Assembly: GCA_015233565.1 (NCBI GenBank)
Contig: JADFXM010000050.1
Coordinates: 1 to 53,690 of the forward strand
DNA from: Candidatus Rifleibacteriota bacterium
GTDB lineage: Bacteria > Muiribacteriota > Ozemobacteria > Ozemobacterales > Ozemobacteraceae
Direction of reading: 5' to 3'
DNA: 53,690 bases
Shown: piece after piece, positions 16,661 to 25,596 of the stretch
Layout of the letters: each line of letters opens with the position of its first letter
How positions within the stretch are numbered: the first letter of the stretch is position 1
The notes under the pieces: model-generated
What the model was told of the DNA's origin: nothing
Database searches by the model: none
Seen by the model: only the letters and a program-made list of their open reading frames with translations
Position numbers and translations under genes: made by a program

Positions 16661-18514
16661 ATGCCCGATAGAATTTCTGAAATTATTAACCGACTTGGTT
16701 CCATCGACCCGGAAGAAAGATCCAGAGCTCTCCAGGAATTATTCCGCGACCCTTTTCTCCTGAGTAATGATGGAATTACATCTCTTGTAACAAAAATGCT
16801 TCGAGATTCGGATGAGGGTGTAAGGTTTTGGGCCCGACGTCTTAATCACAGTTTTTTTGAGGAGAGAAATAAATCCAAACGGGAAGCTAAAATTTGTTTT
16901 TCCGAAAATTTAGCTGATATTTCCTCTCCTGAACAAATTTTGCAGCTTTTTGAGAAATTGAAAACCTTGTCTGACAGTCCAATGCTTGCAATCGAGGTAA
17001 TTGCGAAAATTCTGGAATTTAAAGAACCAAGTGTTGTGGATCCTCTTCTTAAGCTCTTGGGTTCCTTCAAAGACCCGATTCTGATTTCCTTCTTAGTAAA
17101 ACATCTTCCAATAACATTTCCTAAGATTAATTTGGAGAATGCGTTGATTCCTTACCTTCAACATAGCGATAATCGTGTTATTGCCAATGCAATTGAAGGA
17201 CTGGAAGCGATCGGGGGAACAAATTCCATTGCCCTTTTCGCTCAACTTTTAAAACATTCTTCACCAAGAGTCCGGGCCAATGCAGCAAAAGCTTTAGGAC
17301 GATCCAATCCTGAATTATCTTTCCAAATTTTCTCAAAGATGCTTGAGTATAAACAAAAACCACATTTTATTATCGCTGCTTTGCATGCAATAAAACAACT
17401 GAACAATTTTGATTTCCTTCCAAAGTTGTTTGAATTTTTCAGTGATCCGGTTGTCGGGAATGATGCAATTGAAGCATTTGCGCATCTGCATTTAAACCAG
17501 CTTGTAAAAAGAATTGAAGCGATATCCAATCCCGAGGTTGCGGAAAAAACAAAAAAAATTCTGGTTGCCCAAACTGGTGGAAAAATTTTGAATTGGATGC
17601 AGGAGAAAAAAACGTCTTTTCTTGCCATTCCAAGTGTTTGTCAGAGACTTCTTAAAGAAATAAGTCATTTTGAAAACCCACCTTCCGGTTTGAAAGCCCC
17701 CAAAATCAAACTTCAAATTGAAGAACAGAAAATTGTTTATTTTAAAGAAGTGATTTCACTTGATGAATCAAAAAGAATTGCGGAAGAAAATAAAAAAAGA
17801 GGTTTTAACTTTTTTTCGAGGTTTTTAAAATCTTCAAAAACGCACGAGATAAAAACAGTTTCATCAAAAACTCGATTTGAACCATTTTGGGTACTTCAAT
17901 GTCATGCCAGGACTGAATTCCATAAAATTTCCGAATTCAAAATTCCCACCGAGAAAAATGCCCGTGAAATTTTCATCGCGGCAAAGGGTTTTGATGCGAA
18001 AAATGGTTATTCTTCAGTGCCATTTGTTGAATTTTGCGTTTCGGAAAAAACATTTGATCTTCAATTGGACGCACGTTCCGGAGAAAAAGTTGATTGGTTG
18101 TATCAAAATAAATTCCCATCTTTCGAAATTCCAGAGATCTCAGAGCTTTCAAGACTAGGTAAATGGGCTCTTTACCCAAAACTGAGAGCATCAACTCTTC
18201 TAAGAAATTTGCTTTCAGACATTTTTGACCCAATCATTGCTGATGAAATTTTAAAACAGGAAGTGCATATTAAAAAATTGAACCTGTTTTTTAGGCCGAT
18301 TCACGTCTTTGAATTTCAATGGAATAGCGATTTTGCATCAATTTTTATAAATGGCTTAACCGGAGAGTTTGAAACAAGGCAAATTATTTCTCCTCAATCC
18401 GAAGGTATTATCCAATCTGACGACTGGTTTGATGTTACCGCTGAAGCAATAGGAATGGTCATCCCCGGAGGGACTATTGCAGCAAAGTTAGCTCGGGCTG
18501 TCTTGAAAAAGTAA
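16661..18514 (+). CDS. HEAT-repeat protein with an unassigned C-terminal domain
   Basis: This 617-residue protein has no signal peptide. Residues about 1-330 form HEAT-like helical repeats (for example VRANAAKALGRSNPELSFQI and NALIPYLQHSDNRVIANAIE), which serve as a protein-binding scaffold. From about 350 a basic linker leads to a C-terminal region (about 400-600) that is beta-rich and that I do not recognise. The last 25 residues (AIGMVIPGGTIAAKLARAVL) could be an amphipathic or membrane-contacting helix. The start has only a weak ribosome site. The opening (ISEIINRLGSIDPEERSRAL) resembles that of many HEAT adaptor proteins. A second HEAT protein at 29053-31515 heads a signalling operon, so this one may also act in signalling, but nothing here proves it. 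Confidence 0.75.
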   Translation: MPDRISEIINRLGSIDPEERSRALQELFRDPFLLSNDGITSLVTKMLRDSDEGVRFWARRLNHSFFEERNKSKREAKICFSENLADISSPEQILQLFEKLKTLSDSPMLAIEVIAKILEFKEPSVVDPLLKLLGSFKDPILISFLVKHLPITFPKINLENALIPYLQHSDNRVIANAIEGLEAIGGTNSIALFAQLLKHSSPRVRANAAKALGRSNPELSFQIFSKMLEYKQKPHFIIAALHAIKQLNNFDFLPKLFEFFSDPVVGNDAIEAFAHLHLNQLVKRIEAISNPEVAEKTKKILVAQTGGKILNWMQEKKTSFLAIPSVCQRLLKEISHFENPPSGLKAPKIKLQIEEQKIVYFKEVISLDESKRIAEENKKRGFNFFSRFLKSSKTHEIKTVSSKTRFEPFWVLQCHARTEFHKISEFKIPTEKNAREIFIAAKGFDAKNGYSSVPFVEFCVSEKTFDLQLDARSGEKVDWLYQNKFPSFEIPEISELSRLGKWALYPKLRASTLLRNLLSDIFDPIIADEILKQEVHIKKLNLFFRPIHVFEFQWNSDFASIFINGLTGEFETRQIISPQSEGIIQSDDWFDVTAEAIGMVIPGGTIAAKLARAVLKK

Positions 18515-18666
18515 GCAAAACCCTTCAAAAAACATATCCACAAAAAATAGAAAATGTCCGAAAGATAGACGAAATATCTATCTTCTCACTTAATTGTGGA
18601 AAATTAGGTTAAGCGCATCTGAAGAATTCAGTTGAAATAAAATTAGATTATTGTGGGAGTCTTTTA

Positions 18667-20019
18667 ATGGAAAAATATTTACCTTTGGGTTGGTTAAAAA
18701 TTCTGATGTTGGGATTTTTATTTTTCAATGTTCCTTTGGTGAATCTTTTTGCGAGTGGTTTTGGCTTGTTGGAACATTCGGCTGCTGCGATGGGGACTTG
18801 CTATTCGGGCGGAGTTTCCGGTGGAAACGATCTTACAGATATGTTCTATAACCCTGCTGCTCTTAGTCTTCATTCTGAGCCGGAAGTAACTTTGGGGTTT
18901 TCTCAGATAACAACAGATTCAAAGTTTAAGCTTTCTTCTTCATCAAATGTTTTTAAGCAGAAAATGTCCGGGAACGCAGGAGGTGCAAATATTGCACCTC
19001 AGGAAACAATCCCATCGTTATTTGCTAATATCAATGGTTCCAGTGAAACCCGTTTTGGGATTTCGATCAATGGTCCATGGGGTCTGGAATCAAATAACCC
19101 GAATGGATGGGTCGGTCGATATTACGCTTTGAATTCAAAAGTTGCCTCTTTAAATATTACACCTACTATTTCCCACAAAATTGGGGATTCAACTTATTTT
19201 GGATGTGGTCTGCAAGTTCAGAAGATGACAGCGGAGCTTTCAGCGGCAATTGATTTTGGTTCAATCGGCGCGGCTTTAAAGATCCCAACTGCAAAACCAG
19301 GGCTTCAGGACGGTTCCTCCAAAATTTCCGGGGATAGTTGGGGAACCGGTTTTACCTGTGGAATTTTATCGGAAATATCTCAAAATGCAAAGATAGGTCT
19401 TTCTTACCGATCTTCGATAAAAAATAATTTGTCAGGAAATTCTGAATTTACACTTGATTCAAGTGGAATTGGAAAGATACTTTCCGCAACATCAGGAGCA
19501 TTTAAAAATTGTGGAGTCACCAGCAGTATTACGACTCCCGAGTCCTTTTCATTTGGAATGTCGGGAAATTGCGGAAAATTTGGAATTCAAGGTTCACTTA
19601 GTCGGACACGTTGGAGTTGTTTTAAGGAATTAAGGGTTAATTTTGATAACCGTGCCCAAGCCCCATCTGTTTTAGACGAAAAGTGGAGAGATACAAGTAT
19701 GGCTTCTTTTGGATTAACTTATGCTGCTACTGATCGATTGATTCTTAGAACAGGTGTTTCTTATGACGAGTCACCGGTTCCAAATCTGACTCGAAATCCC
19801 AGTATTCCAGATTCCTCAAGGCATTGGTTTTCTTTTGGAATGGGCTTTAAAGCAACCGAAAACACGACTTTGGAATTGGGATTTGCGCATCTGAGCTTTG
19901 ATGATGCACCCGTAGATCTTCTGATTTCCGGGGTTGGAAACCAGTTCAGGGGGAATTTGATTGGTGATTTCACAACTTCAGTTAATATTTTGTCACTTCA
20001 AGCAGCAAGAAACTTTTAA
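18667..20019 (+). CDS. FadL/OmpP1-family outer-membrane transport protein
   Basis: This predicted outer-membrane beta-barrel takes up hydrophobic compounds such as long-chain fatty acids. It has 450 residues, close to family length. After a signal peptide (to about residue 35, ...LFASG) comes the FadL N-terminal hatch pattern: SGFGLLEHSAAAMGTCYSGG, then DLTDMFYNPAAL. Alternating amphipathic strands follow and the protein ends in Phe (SLQAARNF), as expected for an outer-membrane barrel. GGGAG lies 7 bases upstream of the ATG. It stands alone, 150 bases after the HEAT gene and followed by about 490 bases of non-coding DNA. Confidence 0.88.
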   Translation: MEKYLPLGWLKILMLGFLFFNVPLVNLFASGFGLLEHSAAAMGTCYSGGVSGGNDLTDMFYNPAALSLHSEPEVTLGFSQITTDSKFKLSSSSNVFKQKMSGNAGGANIAPQETIPSLFANINGSSETRFGISINGPWGLESNNPNGWVGRYYALNSKVASLNITPTISHKIGDSTYFGCGLQVQKMTAELSAAIDFGSIGAALKIPTAKPGLQDGSSKISGDSWGTGFTCGILSEISQNAKIGLSYRSSIKNNLSGNSEFTLDSSGIGKILSATSGAFKNCGVTSSITTPESFSFGMSGNCGKFGIQGSLSRTRWSCFKELRVNFDNRAQAPSVLDEKWRDTSMASFGLTYAATDRLILRTGVSYDESPVPNLTRNPSIPDSSRHWFSFGMGFKATENTTLELGFAHLSFDDAPVDLLISGVGNQFRGNLIGDFTTSVNILSLQAARNF

Positions 20020-20505
20020 AAATTTGAAATTAGTTATCCCTCGCTGCGATAAGCTTGCCGCAAAGGGGCAGCTAATCTCCACATCATATTTTTATGGAAG
20101 CTTTATATCCTGTAGATTTTCATCCTTAATTCGAGCTTTTAAGAGAGTTATTAAGGAAGAACGCCATGAAGAAGATGATTCCATCTCTAAAAGTCGATCA
20201 GCATCCCCGGTAACGTAATCAAAATTCCGAGTAATGAAATTAATATTTGTTTTTTCATTTTCTCTCTCCAGTAAAAAGGAAACAATTTTTCTTGAACCTA
20301 GATACAATTTTTATTTAATTATACTGAAAATTCCCTTAATGTCAACATAAGCCAAGTACATCACTTTTTTTGTTTTTCGAAAATTCTTAGGTGTATGCTA
20401 TTTTTTTTGGAAATTTTATTCCCAAATCGAACGATTTTAGATACTATCTAAGAAGGCTTCAAAAAAAATTGGGACAATAGTGAGCTTCAGCAAAAGGCAG
20501 AAAAA
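20020..20505. other. intergenic region with a possible 23-codon minus-strand ORF
   Basis: No standard gene is visible in these 486 bases. On the minus strand, GGAGAGAGAAA precedes an ATG at 20258 that opens a 23-codon hydrophobic reading frame ending at 20187 (MKKQILISLLGILITLPGML + IDF). This looks like a signal peptide or small membrane peptide. It may be the 5' remnant of a lost exported-protein gene or a small hydrophobic peptide gene. Confidence 0.3.
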
Positions 20506-22665
20506 ATGGATGATGAGCGTAATTCTTTTCTAGTTGATGGCAAATACTCCATCCGCGACTTGGTGGACATTGACAGGCTTCGCGAAATAATGGAGCGTTT
20601 TACTAAAGTTACTGGGTTCACTATTGGATTTCTTGATCATCCCGAAATGAACGTGTTAATCGCCACTGGCTGGCGGGATATTTGTACTAAATTTCATCGG
20701 GGATTTTCCTGTTCGGCTGAAATTTGTAAAATTAGTAATCATCGTCTTCTTTTTGGGTTGAAAACTCAGGGACAGTTGTTGATCGAGGAGTGCGAAAATG
20801 GCTTGATTGACTGTGCGACGCCCATAATCATTAAAGGGACACATATTGCCAGCCTTGCGACCGGCCAATTTCTTTTTGAAAAACCTGACGTGGAAAGTTT
20901 TCGTCTTCGGGCAAAAAAATTTGGTTACGATGAAGTACAGTATCTGAAGGCGCTTGAAGAAATTCCGGTGGTTTCCAAAACCCAGGTTATGGACGCCACT
21001 GCGTTTCTTGGAAGCCTGGCTGTGGTCATTTCAGAAATGGGTTACGTCCAACTTGGCATGAAGGAAGAAGCTTCTCGACTTGGAAACGAGATTTTGCAGC
21101 GCAACCTCGTCACCGAAAAATTGCGTGAAAGTGAAGAGAAATACAGGGCTTTGGTTGATACCACCGATACTGGTTATGTAATACTTGATAGGCATGGGAT
21201 TGTTCTGGAGGCCAATCAAGAATACGTGCGTCTAACTGGCCATAAGTGTTTGGAGGAAATAATCGGTCGACGGGTTACCGATTGGACGGCTCCACATGAC
21301 CGGGATAGGAATGCCGAACAAGTTCAGAAATGCTTTGGAAATGGATCGGTTCGACACCTCGAAATTGATTATATAGATAAGCAGGGGATTATTATTCCCG
21401 TTGAAATTGATGCTACTCGGGTTCCTGAAGAAAAGATTGTAAGCTTGATACGTGATATTTCCGGTCGGAAAAAAGCGGAAGAAAATCGTCTGAAAATGGA
21501 AAGGCAGATCGTTCAAGTTCAAAAGCTTGAAAGTCTGGGGCTTCTGGCTGGCGGGATTGCACACGATTTCAATAATCTTATGCAGGGAGTTATTGGAAAT
21601 GCTGATTTGGCGCTCATGGATTCAACTGTTTCTGAAATTACCAGAGAGAGCCTTACAGGAATTATTTCAGCTGGGCGGCAGGCAGCGGATCTTTGCCGGC
21701 AATTGCTTGCCTATTCCGGAAAAGGGCGTTTCGTGCTCCGAAAGCTAAATCTCAAAGACTTGGTTCAAGAAATGGGCTCGATACTGGAGATTTCCATTTC
21801 CAAAAAAATCTCACTCCGTTATTGTCTGGATGATCCATTACCACCCTTCGAGGGTGATCCTTCCCAGATTCGGCAGGTCCTTATGAATTTGATAATAAAT
21901 GCTTCCGAGGCTATTGGTGACAATATTGGGACCATTAAGATCTCCGTTGATGCCCGGGATTGGACTTCCGAAAATCTCCGTAAAATCGAATTCAATGATC
22001 TCGCTCCAGGAAGATACTTGATTCTTGAAGTAAAAGACTCCGGTTGTGGAATGGATAATGCTACCTGTTCCCAGGTTTTCGACCCATTCTTTTCGACAAA
22101 AAAAACTGGCCGTGGTCTCGGGCTCTCTGCAGTCCAGGGAATAGTGCGCAGCCACAAAGGAAGGATCAGGGTGGACAGTGAAAAAGGCCAGGGAACTTCT
22201 TTTTTGATAATGTTCCCTGCTGTTAAAGGAGTATTTGACGACTTTTCTGAAATTAATCCGGAAGAAGTGAAATGGCAAAAAAGTGGGACCGTCTTATTCG
22301 CTGATGATCTGGAAAGTGTTCGCTCCTTTGGCAAAAAGGTTCTGGAACATTTAGGATTTAAGGTCATTCTGGCGCAAAATGGAAATGAAGCTGTGGAGCT
22401 GTTTTATAAGTCAGAAACCACAGATCAGGAGCCGATTGTTTGTGCCATTCTCGATTTGAGTATGCCTGTAAAGGATGGAATTGAGGCCTTTCGGGAAATC
22501 AGACGCTTACGGCCAGAAATTCCTATTATAATTTCCAGTGGATACGACGAGCAGGACGTAGTTCTCAAGTTGGTTCGGGAAGAGCATGTTGGGTTTATCA
22601 AGAAACCATATGAGGTAAAAGAAATCATTTCCAAACTGAAGGAAATCCTCCACAAGGAGCACTGA
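20506..22665 (+). CDS. PocR-PAS hybrid sensor histidine kinase with receiver domain
   Basis: This cytoplasmic sensory kinase of 719 residues has no membrane segment. Domains in order: a PocR ligand-binding domain (about 10-180, with SCSAEICKISNHRLLFGLK and GLIDCATPIII); a short coiled coil; a PAS domain (about 205-325); a HisKA domain with the phospho-acceptor H353 in GGIAHDFNNLMQG; a HATPase domain (N-box LIINASEAIG, G1 DSGCGMD, FDPFFSTKKTGRGLGL); and a C-terminal receiver (about 595-715) with phospho-acceptor D650 in AILDLSMP and the conserved Lys in IKKPYE. There is no output domain, so it must act through a separate phosphotransfer or response-regulator protein not encoded nearby. PocR domains bind small organic ligands, but the ligand here is unknown. 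Confidence 0.93.
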   Translation: MDDERNSFLVDGKYSIRDLVDIDRLREIMERFTKVTGFTIGFLDHPEMNVLIATGWRDICTKFHRGFSCSAEICKISNHRLLFGLKTQGQLLIEECENGLIDCATPIIIKGTHIASLATGQFLFEKPDVESFRLRAKKFGYDEVQYLKALEEIPVVSKTQVMDATAFLGSLAVVISEMGYVQLGMKEEASRLGNEILQRNLVTEKLRESEEKYRALVDTTDTGYVILDRHGIVLEANQEYVRLTGHKCLEEIIGRRVTDWTAPHDRDRNAEQVQKCFGNGSVRHLEIDYIDKQGIIIPVEIDATRVPEEKIVSLIRDISGRKKAEENRLKMERQIVQVQKLESLGLLAGGIAHDFNNLMQGVIGNADLALMDSTVSEITRESLTGIISAGRQAADLCRQLLAYSGKGRFVLRKLNLKDLVQEMGSILEISISKKISLRYCLDDPLPPFEGDPSQIRQVLMNLIINASEAIGDNIGTIKISVDARDWTSENLRKIEFNDLAPGRYLILEVKDSGCGMDNATCSQVFDPFFSTKKTGRGLGLSAVQGIVRSHKGRIRVDSEKGQGTSFLIMFPAVKGVFDDFSEINPEEVKWQKSGTVLFADDLESVRSFGKKVLEHLGFKVILAQNGNEAVELFYKSETTDQEPIVCAILDLSMPVKDGIEAFREIRRLRPEIPIIISSGYDEQDVVLKLVREEHVGFIKKPYEVKEIISKLKEILHKEH

Positions 22666-22740
22666 TAGCTATAAAATGTGAGGGAGCTTCTTTATCGTTG
22701 AATGGTTGAATCCCTCCCAAATTGGTAGCTTGTAATGGAA

Positions 22741-25596
22741 TTATCGGTTTTTTTGGAGTACAATCATGGTGATGTCGTCTTCCTGAGGGGCGTCTCTTAC
22801 AATTGAGGAATGCCACTGATTAATCAGGTCAAACGTTTGTTTGGCGCTAACCCCGTGAAAATCTGCAATCTGTTGAAAGGTGTTTGCGTAGCCAAGTGCT
22901 TCATCCTGCTGTCCTTTGGCTTCAATGAGTCCATCGGTGTAAAAAAGGATTCGGTCATTTTCTTGAAGAATCAATTCTGCAGACCCAAATGAATAGTGGC
23001 GTAACTTTAACAACGGTGTTGACTTGGAAATTTGTATTACTGTAGGTTGATTTTTTCGAAAAAGGCATGGAAAATTATGACCTGCGCTGGATATATTCAA
23101 AGTTCCAAGATCAGTGTCTAATAGGGCTATCATGAGAGTCATCATGCGCCGCGATTTAAGGTTCTGAAAAAGAGCCTGTTGAAGAAAGTCCAACAATTCT
23201 TTCGGGCTGGCAGAGCTTCCTGCATCAATGGAAAATTTCAAACGGGCCGCGACGACAGCTTTAGCCATTGCCATTATGAGAGCAGCTCCGAGCCCGTGTC
23301 CGGAAACGTCCCCGATTATTATCAGGATGCGTTTATCTTCCAGAGAAATCAAGTCGAAATAATCGCCACCTAGCTTACTAGCCGATCTGGTTTCCCCATA
23401 AATTGAAAAATTTCCCCTTCTGATTTCATCTTTAGGAAAAAGATTTTCCTGTACAATCCGTGCAATTTCAAGATCAGAAAAGCTTTCCATGGCTGAATTA
23501 AATGTTTCTGCGATGTCCTGAAGTTCATCAGAGCCATCGCAGGGAATTCTCAGTTTAAAATTTCCCTCCCCAATGGCCTTCACTCCAACTGTCAGGTTTT
23601 CAAGCGGCTCAACTATTCTCCTTGTTAAAATCCTTCCGAAAAACAAGGATAAAATTACGCAAAAAAAGCCGAAAAAAATCAAACTTCTTTTGTCAGCTTC
23701 TCGCTCATTTTTTAGGAAATACTCTGGAAGGCCGACTGCCATTAGACGTTCATTCAATTGCCGACCGGGAATTCCCGCTAGTAGAAAACCACCATGGGAA
23801 GCGGCTCTACCAACGGTAAAATTTTTAATACCTGCGAGTTTTTTAAAAAAACACATGTACTCATTTGAGAGTAGTCCCACGGGAAAAAGACCCTGAAGAG
23901 AAGTTGAATCAACTGAAACAAAATGTGAATCATGAAAATTCAAATAGGATTTCGAAAGGCGATGCATCAGGTAAATAAAATTTAATTCTCTAATGGGAAA
24001 GAGAAAAAATAAAATATGTGTTGTGCGACCACTTTTTGATTTTATCGGAATAAAAATTTCCAATTTTTGTGATCTGTCTAATTTTAGTAAGATAAAATGT
24101 CCCATATTTCTAACAACATCCGAAAAGAAGTTTTTATTTGAAGCGAGTGTTCCTAAAAAATTTACTAGCACCTGAGAAACAATAGTTGCTTTTTCATGAT
24201 TTAAGGAAGCAATTGCATAGGAACAGACCTTTCCGATGAATCCGAAAACGTTAGAGTCCCCCACTTCACCTTCAACAGCTGAAGTCCAGCTGAAATGTCC
24301 ATTTTCGTCCACTATCATTGCACGCTGATATGTCTTTAGCTTTTTTACCAATTTGAGCCGGAGAATTTCATCTTGAATCTTCTTTTGGGAAGCTGGAGTA
24401 TCATAAAACTTCCCTTCAAACAATCTGCTCAAATTTCTTTCAACTAAACCTAGGAATTTGGGAAACCCTTCATCGATTGCGTGAAGGTATTTTTCGAGCT
24501 TGGAATAAGTCTTTTGCATTCGTTCTTCATGCCGCCATTCCAAATAATCCTGGCTTGCAGCAATAATGGCAAGAAAAGGAATTAAGCTGGAAAAAACAAA
24601 AAGCATGGATACTTTGACTTTTAGATTAGGTCTAAAAGCAAATTTCTGAAAATCAGAGAAAGAAAAAAGCGTTGAAAAAGCCAAAAAAATAACTGAAAGT
24701 AGAAAAAAAAGAAGCGTTAGAGAATTTGAATGGTTTTCAAGAACTGGGCAAGTGATGGCAATCAGCCTTTTTGATGCTGTTTCAAAAAAGATGAATAATT
24801 TGTCTCCGCGTTCAATTATTGATTTACCTGAGTTTGTGTAAACTGCCAATGCTGATCGAAGCTCAGGATTGGAAACCTTAGATAATTTCTCCGGAATTAA
24901 AATGGTTTTAATATTTTTGTGAGCGTAACGTTTGTTAATATTTCGCATTGTATCGAGCACCGGGATCATTTCCCAGTTTGGCAGACGGTTCAATCTTGCA
25001 AAAATTGCGAATTTATTTTTGGCAAAAAGGAATAGAAATCGGTTTTGATTGCCAATTCCAACTTGAAACAATCCGTCGCTATGTATGGAATCGAAGTCTG
25101 GATGGGTTCCGATGAAAGATTTAATAGGACCCAGTTCTTTTGAAAAAATTCGAAATCTGTCATCGGTTGAATGACCTTCAACTTTACGGAGAATTTTGTA
25201 AAAAAATGCCGCACTTGCGATTTCATTCTTTTCACTATTGTCAAAATGCGTGGGTTCACCCTGAGAATTTAAAACCATGAAGGTGAAAATCCCTGGGAAT
25301 TTAAGCTTAAATTGTGGAATTTTTTTTGAAATTTCTTCCAAAGGCCTCATAGACTCATTGCATTTCCAGCACCATGAGCTCAACAGGGTAAAAAAATACT
25401 GTTCAGTTGAATGGATGCTTTGAAAACTTGACTTTAACCTATCAAGTCGTTCAAGGAGCTGTCCTTTTTCGCTGATTTCCTTTGTTTGAAAATATTTACT
25501 TACCGTCAATCCTATCAAAAAAAGAGGAAGACCAAAGAAAACCAGACAGAAAACCGCTTTCCAGAAGAATTTGGATAAATTTATTCCTGTTTTCAT
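22741..25596 (-). CDS. membrane-bound PP2C (SpoIIE/RsbU-type) serine phosphatase, paralogue B
   Basis: This 951-residue partner-switching phosphatase has an N-terminal TM (about 12-32), an extracytoplasmic region, a TM near 290-310 and another at about 330-350, a second sensor-like region, a TM near 645-665 and a HAMP-like segment (about 670-725). The C-terminal PP2C domain has all metal-binding motifs: GGDYFD (about 742), GDVSGHG, DGLIEA (about 885) and QEDDIT (about 937). It would dephosphorylate a STAS-domain antagonist such as the one encoded at 28657-29022. Its start overlaps the stop of the upstream paralogue as ATGA (25593-25596) and has no separate ribosome site, so translation is coupled. 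It is convergent with the hybrid kinase gene. Confidence 0.93.
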   Translation of the reverse strand: MKTGINLSKFFWKAVFCLVFFGLPLFLIGLTVSKYFQTKEISEKGQLLERLDRLKSSFQSIHSTEQYFFTLLSSWCWKCNESMRPLEEISKKIPQFKLKFPGIFTFMVLNSQGEPTHFDNSEKNEIASAAFFYKILRKVEGHSTDDRFRIFSKELGPIKSFIGTHPDFDSIHSDGLFQVGIGNQNRFLFLFAKNKFAIFARLNRLPNWEMIPVLDTMRNINKRYAHKNIKTILIPEKLSKVSNPELRSALAVYTNSGKSIIERGDKLFIFFETASKRLIAITCPVLENHSNSLTLLFFLLSVIFLAFSTLFSFSDFQKFAFRPNLKVKVSMLFVFSSLIPFLAIIAASQDYLEWRHEERMQKTYSKLEKYLHAIDEGFPKFLGLVERNLSRLFEGKFYDTPASQKKIQDEILRLKLVKKLKTYQRAMIVDENGHFSWTSAVEGEVGDSNVFGFIGKVCSYAIASLNHEKATIVSQVLVNFLGTLASNKNFFSDVVRNMGHFILLKLDRSQKLEIFIPIKSKSGRTTHILFFLFPIRELNFIYLMHRLSKSYLNFHDSHFVSVDSTSLQGLFPVGLLSNEYMCFFKKLAGIKNFTVGRAASHGGFLLAGIPGRQLNERLMAVGLPEYFLKNEREADKRSLIFFGFFCVILSLFFGRILTRRIVEPLENLTVGVKAIGEGNFKLRIPCDGSDELQDIAETFNSAMESFSDLEIARIVQENLFPKDEIRRGNFSIYGETRSASKLGGDYFDLISLEDKRILIIIGDVSGHGLGAALIMAMAKAVVAARLKFSIDAGSSASPKELLDFLQQALFQNLKSRRMMTLMIALLDTDLGTLNISSAGHNFPCLFRKNQPTVIQISKSTPLLKLRHYSFGSAELILQENDRILFYTDGLIEAKGQQDEALGYANTFQQIADFHGVSAKQTFDLINQWHSSIVRDAPQEDDITMIVLQKNR

